From positions 868,001 to 932,000 of the forward strand of contig JASCOD010000001.1 of the NCBI GenBank assembly GCA_029959615.1: a DNA stretch of 64,000 bases. The letters are read 5' to 3'. The position numbers were made by a program, and so were the translations under genes. This document shows, piece after piece, positions 7,477 through 14,105 of the stretch. The stretch comes from Flavobacteriaceae bacterium PS02338 (GTDB lineage: Bacteria; Bacteroidota; Bacteroidia; Sphingobacteriales; Sphingobacteriaceae). How positions within the stretch are numbered: position 1 is the stretch's first letter; each line of letters opens with the position of its first letter. The notes under the pieces are model-generated. The model saw nothing but the letters and a program-made list of their open reading frames with translations. It searched no databases and was not told the DNA's origin.

Positions 7477-9333
7477 ATGATAACAAAAAACATAGATATT
7501 TCAATACCACTTTTATGGGGTGACCAACACTTTCTGAAAAATGAGTGGGGATACATAAACTATTTGGTTGGTGCTAATGGAACTGGAAAGTCATTACTGG
7601 CTGAACAAATAAAAGCTAAGTTCAATGGAGGAGGTTTTCTTCCTAGATATCTAAATGCTGAGAGACTTATTGGTTTAGAAAAGCAACAAGAAGGGCGTTA
7701 TGGCGGAGGGCATCTACATATTGGTTTTGATATAGCATACTTTGAAGATTATAAAACCAGAGCAGAAAACACAGGTTTATCATCTTCCGCAATTATTATA
7801 CTTAAACAGCGACTTGACATTAGGATAAAAGTAGAAGCGCTATTGTCTGACATTTTTGGTAAAACAATAAGACTGGTTGAAGAAGGAGGTTATTTAAAAC
7901 CCAAAATGCAAAACATCAAAGCGGGTGAGGAATATAATCTTAGCCAAAGTGAATGCCACGGATTAAAGGAGCTAATTACTTTATTGACATTTTTATATGA
8001 CCCTTCTAAAAATTGTATAATATTTGATGAGCCGGAGTTACATCTTCATCCACAATTTCAATCGTTTTTTCTTCAAGAAATTCGCAAGGTTGCAGGCAAT
8101 CCGCTTGAAGATCCTACGAAAAAAATGTTTTTCATTATTACTCATTCTCCATATTTCTTAGACTTAAAATCTCTTGATGACTTAAAAAACATTTTAGTTT
8201 GTCATTTAGAAAAGGTCCCGACTTATGTAAAAGAACTTGATGCTGACGACCAATTTATATTAAAAAAATTCTTACCAAGGTTTAATACACATCATAAACA
8301 GTTTTTCTTTTCTCCAAATCCAGTATTTGTAGAAGGATATACTGACCAACAAATCATTTCTATTTTATTTGAAAAAATTGGAATAAACATTGGTGCTTCA
8401 GGTTCTTGCATCATTGATGTTGGAGGCAAGGACGAGTTGGGGGTATTTTATAAGCTTTGCAAAGCATTAAAAATAAACGCTAGAATTATCGCTGACCTTG
8501 ATGCGGTTTTTAGAGGTAGATTAAGAAGAGTTATTTGTGAAGATGAACGTTCACAAGCATATGTTCAGCAACAGGGCATTGGAGCTGATCTTTCAAATGA
8601 GATTGGAGATTTAGAGACGCATTTAACAGGTATTGCGATAAGAATTTTAAATCAAGAAACAGATAATCCAAAACTTATTGCCTTAAAAGCAAAACTGAAT
8701 TTATTTTCTGCTGAAGAAGAACATTCCAAAAGAGTAGCTACACTCTTGGCGATTTTAAAGTATGATGTAGACATTAGAGCAGTATTAGATGCTCCTAATA
8801 TTGCTAATCTAAAATTAATAATTGGCAGAATAACCCAACTCCATAATGCTTTCAAATCTTGTAATACTTTCATTTTCCCTAAAGGCGAAATAGAACACTA
8901 TTATACCCAATCAGCTGTCGATTATTTGAATATTACAAATAAAGACACTTGGTTTCACGCCGAAAGAGATTATATTCTTCAAGCCAATTCAACTGAAATC
9001 AATGAGGGATATCCAGATTTAATAACAATTTTAAAAGAGGCTGTTCCGGTAATCGACATTGAAATACAAAAACACCTAAAATTTGAAGTATTTGAATGGA
9101 TACATAGAGTTCAAACTGGAATTGCCAAGGAAGAAATTAAGAATGATGAAGAACTCACCCGAAATGCTAAAATTAACTATGCTCTTTATAATCAAATTTT
9201 AGAATTACGAAGTCTGACAATTAATGCTGACAAAACTTTTGAATGTATTATCACAATTAGCGAAACACTAATAGGGGCGCCATTGGAAATTAATTTTAAT
9301 CAGACGACTAATGCACACAATTTTGCCCTGTGA
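7477..9333 (+). CDS. OLD-family ATP-dependent endonuclease (AAA/ABC ATPase plus TOPRIM)
   Basis: The 618-residue product has an ABC-type ATPase with Walker A GANGTGKS (32-39), a signature LSQSE (155-159), Walker B IIFDEPE (Asp184, Glu185) and an H-loop ITHSP (His223). A TOPRIM nuclease domain follows: FVEGYTD with Glu286, and ADLD with Asp340 and Asp342. The C-terminal 250 residues are helical. This is the OLD layout; OLD and relatives such as GajA act in phage defence by cutting DNA. No UvrD-like helicase (GajB) is adjacent, so I call a stand-alone OLD-like protein rather than Gabija. It lies in an accessory region next to a small XRE regulator on the other strand. Confidence 0.88.
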   Translation: MITKNIDISIPLLWGDQHFLKNEWGYINYLVGANGTGKSLLAEQIKAKFNGGGFLPRYLNAERLIGLEKQQEGRYGGGHLHIGFDIAYFEDYKTRAENTGLSSSAIIILKQRLDIRIKVEALLSDIFGKTIRLVEEGGYLKPKMQNIKAGEEYNLSQSECHGLKELITLLTFLYDPSKNCIIFDEPELHLHPQFQSFFLQEIRKVAGNPLEDPTKKMFFIITHSPYFLDLKSLDDLKNILVCHLEKVPTYVKELDADDQFILKKFLPRFNTHHKQFFFSPNPVFVEGYTDQQIISILFEKIGINIGASGSCIIDVGGKDELGVFYKLCKALKINARIIADLDAVFRGRLRRVICEDERSQAYVQQQGIGADLSNEIGDLETHLTGIAIRILNQETDNPKLIALKAKLNLFSAEEEHSKRVATLLAILKYDVDIRAVLDAPNIANLKLIIGRITQLHNAFKSCNTFIFPKGEIEHYYTQSAVDYLNITNKDTWFHAERDYILQANSTEINEGYPDLITILKEAVPVIDIEIQKHLKFEVFEWIHRVQTGIAKEEIKNDEELTRNAKINYALYNQILELRSLTINADKTFECIITISETLIGAPLEINFNQTTNAHNFAL

Positions 9334-9344
9334 AAAAAACTGGA

Positions 9345-9377
9345 CCTCACAGGCTTTTCGTAAAAAAGCTTGTGAGG
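9345..9377. terminator. Bidirectional terminator-like hairpin
   Basis: CCTCACAGGCTTTT (9345-9358) pairs with AAAAGCTTGTGAGG (9364-9377) over 14 bp with one G-T pair and a 5-nt loop. It follows the OLD gene stop by 11 bp and lies beyond the end of the opposing XRE gene. There is no long T run after it on the plus strand; the T stretch in the left arm could serve transcripts from the other direction. Confidence 0.65.
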
Positions 9378-9454
9378 TGGTTAAATGAAATTTGGTGCTT
9401 CGTATCAAGTTCAGTACTGGTAGACGGTTTTGAAATCCGCTAAGAGCTAAAACA

Positions 9455-9679
9455 TTAAAAATCCAGCAATTCCTTTGCCTCAATCCCCAAACCTTTTGCT
9501 AAAGAAAGCAAGGTAATCAAAGAAGGTGCTGTTTCGCCTTTTTCAATTCTGTGGATTTGGCTGTAATCTATATTAGAAAGCTGCTCAAGTACACGTAAAC
9601 TAATCTTCTTCTCATTTCTTATATTTTTTAAATGAGTGCCAAATGATTTAAGTATTGCTTCTTTTTTGAGTTCTTCCAC
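9455..9679 (-). CDS. Small XRE-family helix-turn-helix regulator
   Basis: The 74-residue product is essentially one HTH_3 domain: FGTHLKNIRNEKKISLRVLEQLS then DYSQIHRIEKGETAPSLITLLSLAKGLGI and a short KELLDF tail. There is no sensor domain. It converges on the OLD gene, with the hairpin at 9345-9377 between them. Such small regulators often accompany defence genes or mobile DNA, but a link to the nuclease is only positional. Confidence 0.9.
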   Translation of the reverse strand: MEELKKEAILKSFGTHLKNIRNEKKISLRVLEQLSNIDYSQIHRIEKGETAPSLITLLSLAKGLGIEAKELLDF

Positions 9680-9779
9680 ATGACAAATAGATAAAAACTA
9701 CCTAATTTGTTTGTAGGATTATTTGCATACAAAAAGTTTAATCTTTATATTTGATATAGTTAAATAGGTATTAATAAAA

Positions 9780-9999
9780 GTCTTGCAACTACAAATCTCA
9801 CGCCGTTGGAGCAAGACAGCAGAATAATGCCCATCTCTATGCGTAGATGTATATCTTTGTGCATCGAAATAGATTTGGGGCTGCTGTAAATCCGTTTTCA
9901 ACGTAAGGCGTGAGAACTTTAATGTAGTTACGGTTGGTAGCCCCAAATGTATTGTTTAAGGGCTAGCCTACCAACAAGACTCGTATCACCAAATACGAG
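9780..9999 (+). other. Highly structured intergenic segment with internal promoter element
   Basis: This segment is packed with inverted repeats. GTCTTGC (9780) pairs with GCAAGAC (9811). ATTTGGGGCT (9873-9882) pairs perfectly with AGCCCCAAAT (9939-9948). An imperfect 25-bp pairing links the area around 9785-9810 with 9904-9930, both containing the CTCACGCC core. CTCGTAT (9980) pairs with ATACGAG (9993). A promoter-like TATCTTTG is at 9852-9859, so a transcript would start near 9866 and read through the later hairpins into the small ORF at 10003. It could be a structured 5' leader or an sRNA. A 75-codon minus-strand ORF overlaps but looks non-coding. Confidence 0.4.
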
Positions 10000-10002
10000 C
10001 AA

Positions 10003-10152
10003 ATGGGAAGAATAACAACATCGGTATCATCAGCAGCTCATTGTGGCAATGGGCATGGCCAAAGTTTTGGCATTTCTTTCCCTACATCAGCACCAGTATC
10101 GTTTTATTTGTTTGATAGGCTTTATGCGCAGAAGCCTAAGAACCCGGTGTAA
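10003..10152 (+). CDS. Small ORF, 49 residues, candidate peptide
   Basis: An ATG at 10003 opens a 49-codon frame starting MGRITTSVSSAAHCGNGHGQ and ending FDRLYAQKPKNPV. It has a Gly/His-rich centre with one cysteine and a hydrophobic SFYLF segment. The CTCGTAT/ATACGAG hairpin ends 3 bp before the ATG and could occlude initiation. The amino-acid composition looks plausible for a real peptide, but I recognise no family. It lies about 300 bp upstream of the sigma factor gene. Confidence 0.35.
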   Translation: MGRITTSVSSAAHCGNGHGQSFGISFPTSAPVSFYLFDRLYAQKPKNPV

Positions 10153-10359
10153 CTAATTAATGATCAAATTCCAATGATCAATATCCAATAGGTAAAAGGA
10201 AAGTGCTATTTGGTTTTGTTTCCTGTTCAAACATGAAGATAGACAGTCGAGCTTCCCGGTGATATTGGGACAAGCAGGATGACGCATGATGCAGAGGGGC
10301 TAGGCTTCGGAAAATTAAGGCTAAATGCCCAAAGGGAGATGAATTGCCAAAAAATATCC

Positions 10360-10375
10360 TCCCGATGTATCGGGA
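10360..10375. repeat. Palindromic dispersed repeat TCCCGATGTATCGGGA
   Basis: A near-perfect 16-bp palindrome within the gene-free stretch 10153-10453. A related hairpin (CCCGATGCTTCGGG core) appears before gldH. The rest of the gap shows fragments of dispersed repeats and, at 10395-10445, a run of AACCAA-rich sequence just before the sigma gene. Similar AACCAAT-rich runs appear at 13204 and 13397 beyond the guide array. Confidence 0.6.
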
Positions 10376-10453
10376 TTTCGCTTTGCTCAAAATGAACTAG
10401 TGAACCAATAGCGAACTAACCAAAAAACCAACCATCTAACCAACTAATACGCT

Positions 10454-11242
10454 ATGAAAACAAATTACGCCCTCTACTTCAATAAATTTCGGGAAGGAAA
10501 CGAACGGGGATTGGAGTTCTTTTACAAACTATGGTATCCGAGGTATTATTATTGGGGCTTGAGGTACATTAAAGACGATGTAAACGCAGATTGTATTGTA
10601 AATGAGGCTTTTCTGCGGCTTTGGCTTTTACGGCAGCAAATTGCCTCTACAGAAGAGATTGAGCGGTTACTGAAAAAGTTAACGGCACAGGGTTGCAAGG
10701 CATTTTACAGCACGGCTAACCATAAGTTTCAACGAAATATGCTACGCTTAGATGAGCTGGAAAACTACCAAGAGTTTATTGGCGCAGCAGACCCCAGCTT
10801 TGATGAGGAGGATACGCTTTACCAACAGGAGCCAGACGAAGCCATTAAAAAGCAATGGGAGCAGGTAGAGCAGGTGATTCCTAACTTAAAGGCAGAGCAG
10901 CAGTTATTTGTGCGCCTCTGCATTAAATATTCCTTTGATTATAGCCGTATTGCTTGGCATGTTGGCGGCATTTCTGATTATGAGGTGGCTCGGAAAGTAG
11001 AGAAAACCCTCGAATGTTTGAAAGCGATTATTACCGACACGCAAAAGCTCAATAAGGTGGCCAAAGGCCATACCTTCAAATTTGAAGGCGATGTGGGCGA
11101 GGAGCAATCGGCCATTTTAAAGATGCGTTACGAACTGCAATACAGTTTTGAGGAAATTGCCAGGACACTCCAGTTAGATCAAGGTTATATCCAAAAGGTA
11201 TTCGTAAACGCTATGACCAAGATTAAGAAGGTAAAATGTTGA
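10454..11242 (+). CDS. ECF-type RNA polymerase sigma factor, partner of the Cas12f-like protein
   Basis: The 262-residue product begins with a sigma-2 region: YFNKFREGNERGLEFFYKL, then YWGLRYIKDDVNADCIVNEA and FLRLWLLRQQI, like sigma-70 family ECF factors that bind the RNA polymerase clamp. Two sigma-4-like HTH stretches follow: one at about 145-195 (QQLFVRLCIKYSFDYSRIAWHV) and a second at about 215-260 (SAILKMRYELQYSFEEIARTL, with LDQGYIQKVFVNAMTKIKK). Typical ECF factors are about 170-200 residues with one sigma-4. No anti-sigma gene is adjacent. The next gene downstream is a nuclease-dead Cas12f-like protein, so this sigma may be recruited by RNA-guided DNA binding rather than a promoter motif. 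That role is inferred. Confidence 0.85.
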   Translation: MKTNYALYFNKFREGNERGLEFFYKLWYPRYYYWGLRYIKDDVNADCIVNEAFLRLWLLRQQIASTEEIERLLKKLTAQGCKAFYSTANHKFQRNMLRLDELENYQEFIGAADPSFDEEDTLYQQEPDEAIKKQWEQVEQVIPNLKAEQQLFVRLCIKYSFDYSRIAWHVGGISDYEVARKVEKTLECLKAIITDTQKLNKVAKGHTFKFEGDVGEEQSAILKMRYELQYSFEEIARTLQLDQGYIQKVFVNAMTKIKKVKC

Positions 11243-11337
11243 AGTGCTTGCTTGGTATTTGAGGGAATGGCAGTTCTGAAAATAGAACGCCCCGATCATC
11301 GACCACAGATGCATCTTATTTTGAGGAAATATTATTT

Positions 11338-11374
11338 CCTCCCCCTGCCCGCTCAAGGAGGGGGTAGGGGGAGG
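11338..11374. repeat. GC-rich dispersed hairpin repeat
   Basis: CCTCCCCCT (11338-11346) pairs with AGGGGGAGG (11366-11374). Related sequence occurs at 22770-22950. It lies in the 191-bp gap between the sigma gene and the Cas12f-like gene. It may weaken read-through between them or simply be an inserted repeat. Confidence 0.7.
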
Positions 11375-11433
11375 ATTGAAGCGAAGAATATATTTATTAC
11401 ACAAGCAAGTATTAAAAAGTAAATATTAAGCTT

Positions 11434-12531
11434 ATGGAAACTAAAACCATGGTGATTACCCGTAAAATTCAACTACTCATCGATTCTGAGGACGCTGAGT
11501 TTGTTAAGCAAGCCAAAACCCAATTATATCAATGGCAGAACATCTGTTTTAGGGCGGCAAATATGATTGTGAGTCACCAATTTGTACAAGAACAGGTCAA
11601 AGATTTCTTTTACCTCACCGAAGACATCAAGCTAAAGCTAACCAACCAAAAGAAGGATGAGAATGGCATACTCCAATTGTCTAGGGAGAGTACTACCTAT
11701 CATGTGCTTTCCAACCATTTCAAAGGACAAGTGCCTATGAATATGATGGGCAACCTTAACCATAGTTTGCTGGCTTATTTCAATAAAGAGAAAAACGCCT
11801 ATTGGAAGGGAGAAAAGTCGCTACGGAATTATAAAAAGCATATTCCTATGCCATTTGGAGCAGAAGTGATCTCCAAGTTGACGCACACGCCCGACCATAA
11901 GAATTTTTGTTTCAAGCTGTTTCAAATTCCTTTTAGAACCTACTTGGGGAGAGACAAATCAGATAAGAAAATGATGCTGGAGCGTATTAGGACTGGTGTG
12001 TTGAAGCTTAGGGCCAGTCATTTGCAGCTAGTGGATGGTAAAGTGTTTTTGTTGGCCGCTATACAGATTGAAAAGGAACAGCATGTTTTAGACCCTGCCG
12101 TAATTGCCGAAGCGACTTTGTCTATTGAGCACCCCATTACGGTAAAGATTGGAAAGTACGAGCATAGTATTGGCCATAAAGAGGAATTTCTGCATAGGAG
12201 ATTGGCCATACAGGCAGCCATTTACAGGGTGCAAAAAGGGGCAGCCTTTAATCGTGGTGGACATGGCAGAAAGCGTAAAATGAAAAGTTTGGATGATTAT
12301 AGGCACCTCGAAAAGCGCTATGTAGAGCAGAAACTACATGTGTACAGTAGAATGTTGATTAACCTTTGTGTGAAGCATCAGGCGGCAACTTTGTTGTTGG
12401 TTAATCAGCAGGAAAAAGAGGAAATAGCGAAAGAAGATGCTTTTTTATTACAGAACTGGAGTTATTACAGCCTAAAAGAAAAAATTAACTACAAGGCCCA
12501 AAAAGCAGGGATACAAGTGATTGTAGAATAA
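11434..12531 (+). CDS. Nuclease-dead, C-terminally truncated Cas12f/TnpB-like RNA-guided DNA-binding protein
   Basis: The 365-residue product matches the Cas12f layout as I know it. The N-terminal 215 residues are WED/REC-like. After these come SIGHKEEFLHRRLAIQAA, the basic GGHGRKRKMKSLDDYRHLEK (275-294), SRMLINLCVKHQAATLLLV and NWSYYSLKEKINYKAQKAGI. The RuvC-I Asp position (GxDxGx in nucleases) reads SIEHPI (Glu232). The RuvC-II Glu position reads LLLVNQQ, lacking the Glu. The protein ends at AGIQVIVE, before the zinc ribbon and RuvC-III. It should therefore bind guide RNA and target DNA without cutting. It lies downstream of an unusual sigma factor, and a guide-like RNA array begins at its stop codon. 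No TnpA or Cas1/Cas2 is nearby. Confidence 0.85.
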   Translation: METKTMVITRKIQLLIDSEDAEFVKQAKTQLYQWQNICFRAANMIVSHQFVQEQVKDFFYLTEDIKLKLTNQKKDENGILQLSRESTTYHVLSNHFKGQVPMNMMGNLNHSLLAYFNKEKNAYWKGEKSLRNYKKHIPMPFGAEVISKLTHTPDHKNFCFKLFQIPFRTYLGRDKSDKKMMLERIRTGVLKLRASHLQLVDGKVFLLAAIQIEKEQHVLDPAVIAEATLSIEHPITVKIGKYEHSIGHKEEFLHRRLAIQAAIYRVQKGAAFNRGGHGRKRKMKSLDDYRHLEKRYVEQKLHVYSRMLINLCVKHQAATLLLVNQQEKEEIAKEDAFLLQNWSYYSLKEKINYKAQKAGIQVIVE

Positions 12532-12603
12532 GATGGAGAGAGGTTGCTGCCCTGAGAACTTTAGGAGGCTAAACATGATACAGGGGTTTGTGGTTAAAAA
12601 CAA

Positions 12604-12722
12604 GAGGCTAATTGCTTAGCCGTGGGGTGAGATCAAATGATGCTCACTAAGTTCAATGATCAAACCTACAAAACAAATGGTTAATCCTATTGAGCAAGTA
12701 ATGGCGGGCTTTGCGTTAGACA
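12604..12722 (+). ncRNA. Guide-like RNA unit 1 of array
   Basis: The scaffold runs 12604-12702 and the candidate guide 12703-12722. Stem 1 is GGCTA/TAGCC, a compensatory change from GGTTG/CAACC in units 2 and 5. The conserved GGGTGAG-type box follows, with stem 2 GTGAG/CTCAC. A longer third hairpin follows (TTCAAT and AACC pairing with GGTT and ATTGA). The end box is AGTAAT. The candidate guide begins GGCGGGCTTTGC. A decayed half-unit with the same AGAGGTTGCT start overlaps the end of the upstream gene at 12527-12560. Confidence 0.6.
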
Positions 12723-12756
12723 GCATGCTTTACTAATAACTAGAAGAATGAAATAA

Positions 12757-12847
12757 GAGGTTGCTTGCACAACCGTAGGGTGAGGGCATTGCCGCTCACA
12801 GGGTTCGAGATAGTTTGAACATGCAATGGCGAATTTTGCGTTAGTAA
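12757..12847 (+). ncRNA. Guide-like RNA unit 2 of array
   Basis: The scaffold is 71 nt (12757-12827) and the candidate guide 12828-12847. Stem 1 is GGTTG, loop CTTGCA, CAACC. Stem 2 is GTGAG with an inner GGC/GCC pair and CTCAC. Stem 3 is GTTC/GAAC. The scaffold ends ATGCAAT. The candidate guide begins GGCGAATTTTGC and shares TTTGCGTTAG with unit 1. The upstream spacer AATGAAATAAGAGG is common to units 2, 4 and 5. Confidence 0.65.
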
Positions 12848-12872
12848 GTTTTAATGGGGGATTAAAATAATA

Positions 12873-12962
12873 GAGGCTGCCTGCAGAGCCATAGGGTGAG
12901 GCTAGTAAAGACCTCATCAAAATCTAAAAGGATTGATGCAATGAGTAGGGTTTGTCTTAAAT
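12873..12962 (+). ncRNA. Guide-like RNA unit 3 of array
   Basis: The scaffold is 70 nt (12873-12942) and the candidate guide 12943-12962. Stem 1 is GGCT/AGCC (compensatory). Stem 2 is TGAGG/CCTCA, shifted but preserved. Stem 3 is CATC/GATG plus AATC/GATT. The scaffold ends GATGCAAT. The candidate guide begins GAGTAGGGTTTG. All three stems survive despite sequence change. Confidence 0.65.
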
Positions 12963-12993
12963 AATTTAACGTTAGTGTTAAATGATGGAATAA

Positions 12994-13078
12994 GAGGTTG
13001 CTTGTACAGCCGCAGGGTGAGATTTTTCATCTCTCCAAAACCAATGAGGTTATACAATATGTGGGCGTTGCTGTTAAT
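12994..13078 (+). ncRNA. Guide-like RNA unit 4 of array
   Basis: The scaffold is 65 nt (12994-13058) and the candidate guide 13059-13078. Stem 1 is GGTTG/CAGCC with one G-U pair. Stem 2 is GAGAT/ATCTC. Stem 3 is AACC/GGTT. The end box is ACAAT. The candidate guide begins ATGTGGGCGTTG. The leader AATGATGGAATAAGAGG closely matches that of unit 5. Confidence 0.65.
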
Positions 13079-13105
13079 GTTCGACTAAATTGAATGATGA
13101 AATAA

Positions 13106-13195
13106 GAGGTTGCTTGTACAACCGTAGGGTGAGATCAGAAATGCTCGCTAAGTTTGGTTAATCTGAACTTGCAATAGAACGTTATTTGTTCGCAT
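13106..13195 (+). ncRNA. Guide-like RNA unit 5 of array
   Basis: The scaffold is 70 nt (13106-13175) and the candidate guide 13176-13195. Stem 1 is GGTTG/CAACC with loop CTTGTA. Stem 2 is GTGAG/CTCGC with a G-U pair. Stem 3 is AAGTT/AACTT. The scaffold ends TTGCAAT. The candidate guide begins AGAACGTTATTT. This is the last unit I can see; no sixth copy follows before the repeats at 13204. Confidence 0.65.
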
Positions 13196-13203
13196 AGAGA
13201 TGG

Positions 13204-13236
13204 TGCAAAAACGAATGAACAAGTGAACCAATCAAC
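13204..13236. repeat. 33-bp direct repeat, left copy
   Basis: TGCAAAAACGAATGAACAAG followed by TGAACCAATCAAC is repeated at 13397-13429 with two changes. It begins 8 bp after the last guide-like tract. A related GAACTAGTGAACCAAT sequence lies at 10397, before the sigma gene. A dispersed-repeat hairpin ATTCCAGA/TCTGGAAT sits between the two copies at 13252-13272. Confidence 0.7.
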
Positions 13237-13396
13237 TACTATAGCATTACGATTCCAGACTAAATCTGGAATGACGGACTATCGGCATTCAGAATAAAAT
13301 TAGGAGATAGTTTTCCCGAAATGGTTGGGACAAGCTCGCTCACTCTTACTTAGGCTTCGCAATGACCTTCGGTTAGGTTGGGAAGAAAAGGGATGT

Positions 13397-13429
13397 TGCA
13401 AAAGCCAATGAACAAGTGAACCAATCAAC
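13397..13429. repeat. 33-bp direct repeat, right copy
   Basis: Partner of 13204-13236, 193 bp downstream. The stretch between the copies has dispersed-repeat fragments and no gene. Confidence 0.7.
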
Positions 13430-13492
13430 CAATGAACTAATCAACAATTGACCCCATAAAGCCGGCTACACACCGCCTACACACTGGGTCGG

Positions 13493-13543
13493 CACAAGGA
13501 TAACACATGAACGGTACATGAATCACACAAGGATGACACATGA
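13493..13543. repeat. Short direct repeats (CACAAGGATRACACATGA)
   Basis: CACAAGGATAACACATGA at 13493-13510 recurs as CACAAGGATGACACATGA at 13526-13543, with further ACATGAA and CACAAGAACAACACAAG variants nearby up to 13575. There is no gene in 13430-14020. Function unknown. Confidence 0.65.
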
Positions 13544-13755
13544 ATCACACTAGCGCAACACAAGAACAACACAAGAAACAGGATGTAAATTTTGTATTAG
13601 CCTTGCCAGACTTTAGAGATCAAAAAACGGCAGAAACCAAGAGAGAAGGAGAGAAACGTAGTAATTTTTTTCATTGTGAGTCTTAATTTAAAAATAGGAA
13701 GGAGGAACACACCATCCCCCTTCCTTGGGAGGCATTATTTAACAAGTATTATTTG

Positions 13756-13799
13756 AGCACCTCTGAGGTAGACCCCTTTTGGGGTAGCGACCTAGTGCT
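13756..13799. other. Three-tier nested hairpin
   Basis: AGCAC/GTGCT (13756 and 13795), AGGT/ACCT (13766 and 13790) and ACCCC/GGGGT (13772 and 13781, loop TTTT) are nested with small internal loops, giving a 44-nt structured element in an otherwise gene-free stretch. It could be a terminator, an sRNA part or a protein-binding site. There is no T run directly after it. Confidence 0.5.
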
Positions 13800-14020
13800 A
13801 TTGTAGCTTGGCTTTGCCAGTAATATCTGCAGGATTGTTTGAGCTGAAAGATATTTGCGCTATTGTCATCCGCATATAGATAAGCAGCAGGATATTGGTA
13901 AAAGTTATATCATCAAATATGAAATTAGGTGATGTTGCAAACAATGACTTTGTTGCCATTTGAAGATTGCAGCAATTAATTTACAAAAGTAACAGCTGGC
14001 CACTGCGCTTTAAAAAAACA

Positions 14021-14046
14021 GGGGTGGACAAATAGGTGGACAAATG
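14021..14046. promoter_or_regulatory. Paired GGTGGACAAAT motif upstream of TPR regulator
   Basis: GGGGTGGACAAAT then AGGTGGACAAATG gives two GGTGGACAAAT copies 13 bp apart, 60-85 bp upstream of the regulator start at 14106. An almost exact inverted copy lies at 16068-16093, beyond the end of that gene and upstream of the N-acyltransferase gene. A similar pair occurs at 22623-22644. Confidence 0.5.
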
Positions 14047-14105
14047 AAAAGCTGCATTCTAAAGCCCATTCCTCTTTTTTTGCTACTTTTGGGCAAATTG
14101 ACCTC

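Noticed and set aside
7477..9333. Gabija (GajAB) system
   Set aside because: No UvrD-like helicase gene follows; the next gene is a small XRE regulator on the other strand.
9831..9843. 11-nt match (ATCTCTATGCG) to the reverse complement of sequence at the end of guide unit 5
   Set aside because: It covers only the distal part of the tract and flanking bases, not the seed next to GCAAT, so chance is likely.
9719..9946. 75-codon minus-strand ORF
   Set aside because: It overlies a strongly base-paired segment and a plus-strand promoter element, and shows no domain.
11434..12531. IS200/IS605 or IS607 transposon TnpB
   Set aside because: No TnpA, no transposon ends, catalytic residues lost, and the gene is linked to a sigma factor and an RNA array.
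12604..13195. Canonical CRISPR array
   Set aside because: Repeats are degenerate, spacing varies from 112 to 153 bp, the conserved part is about 70 nt with three hairpins, and no Cas1/Cas2 is nearby. I call guide-like ncRNA units instead.
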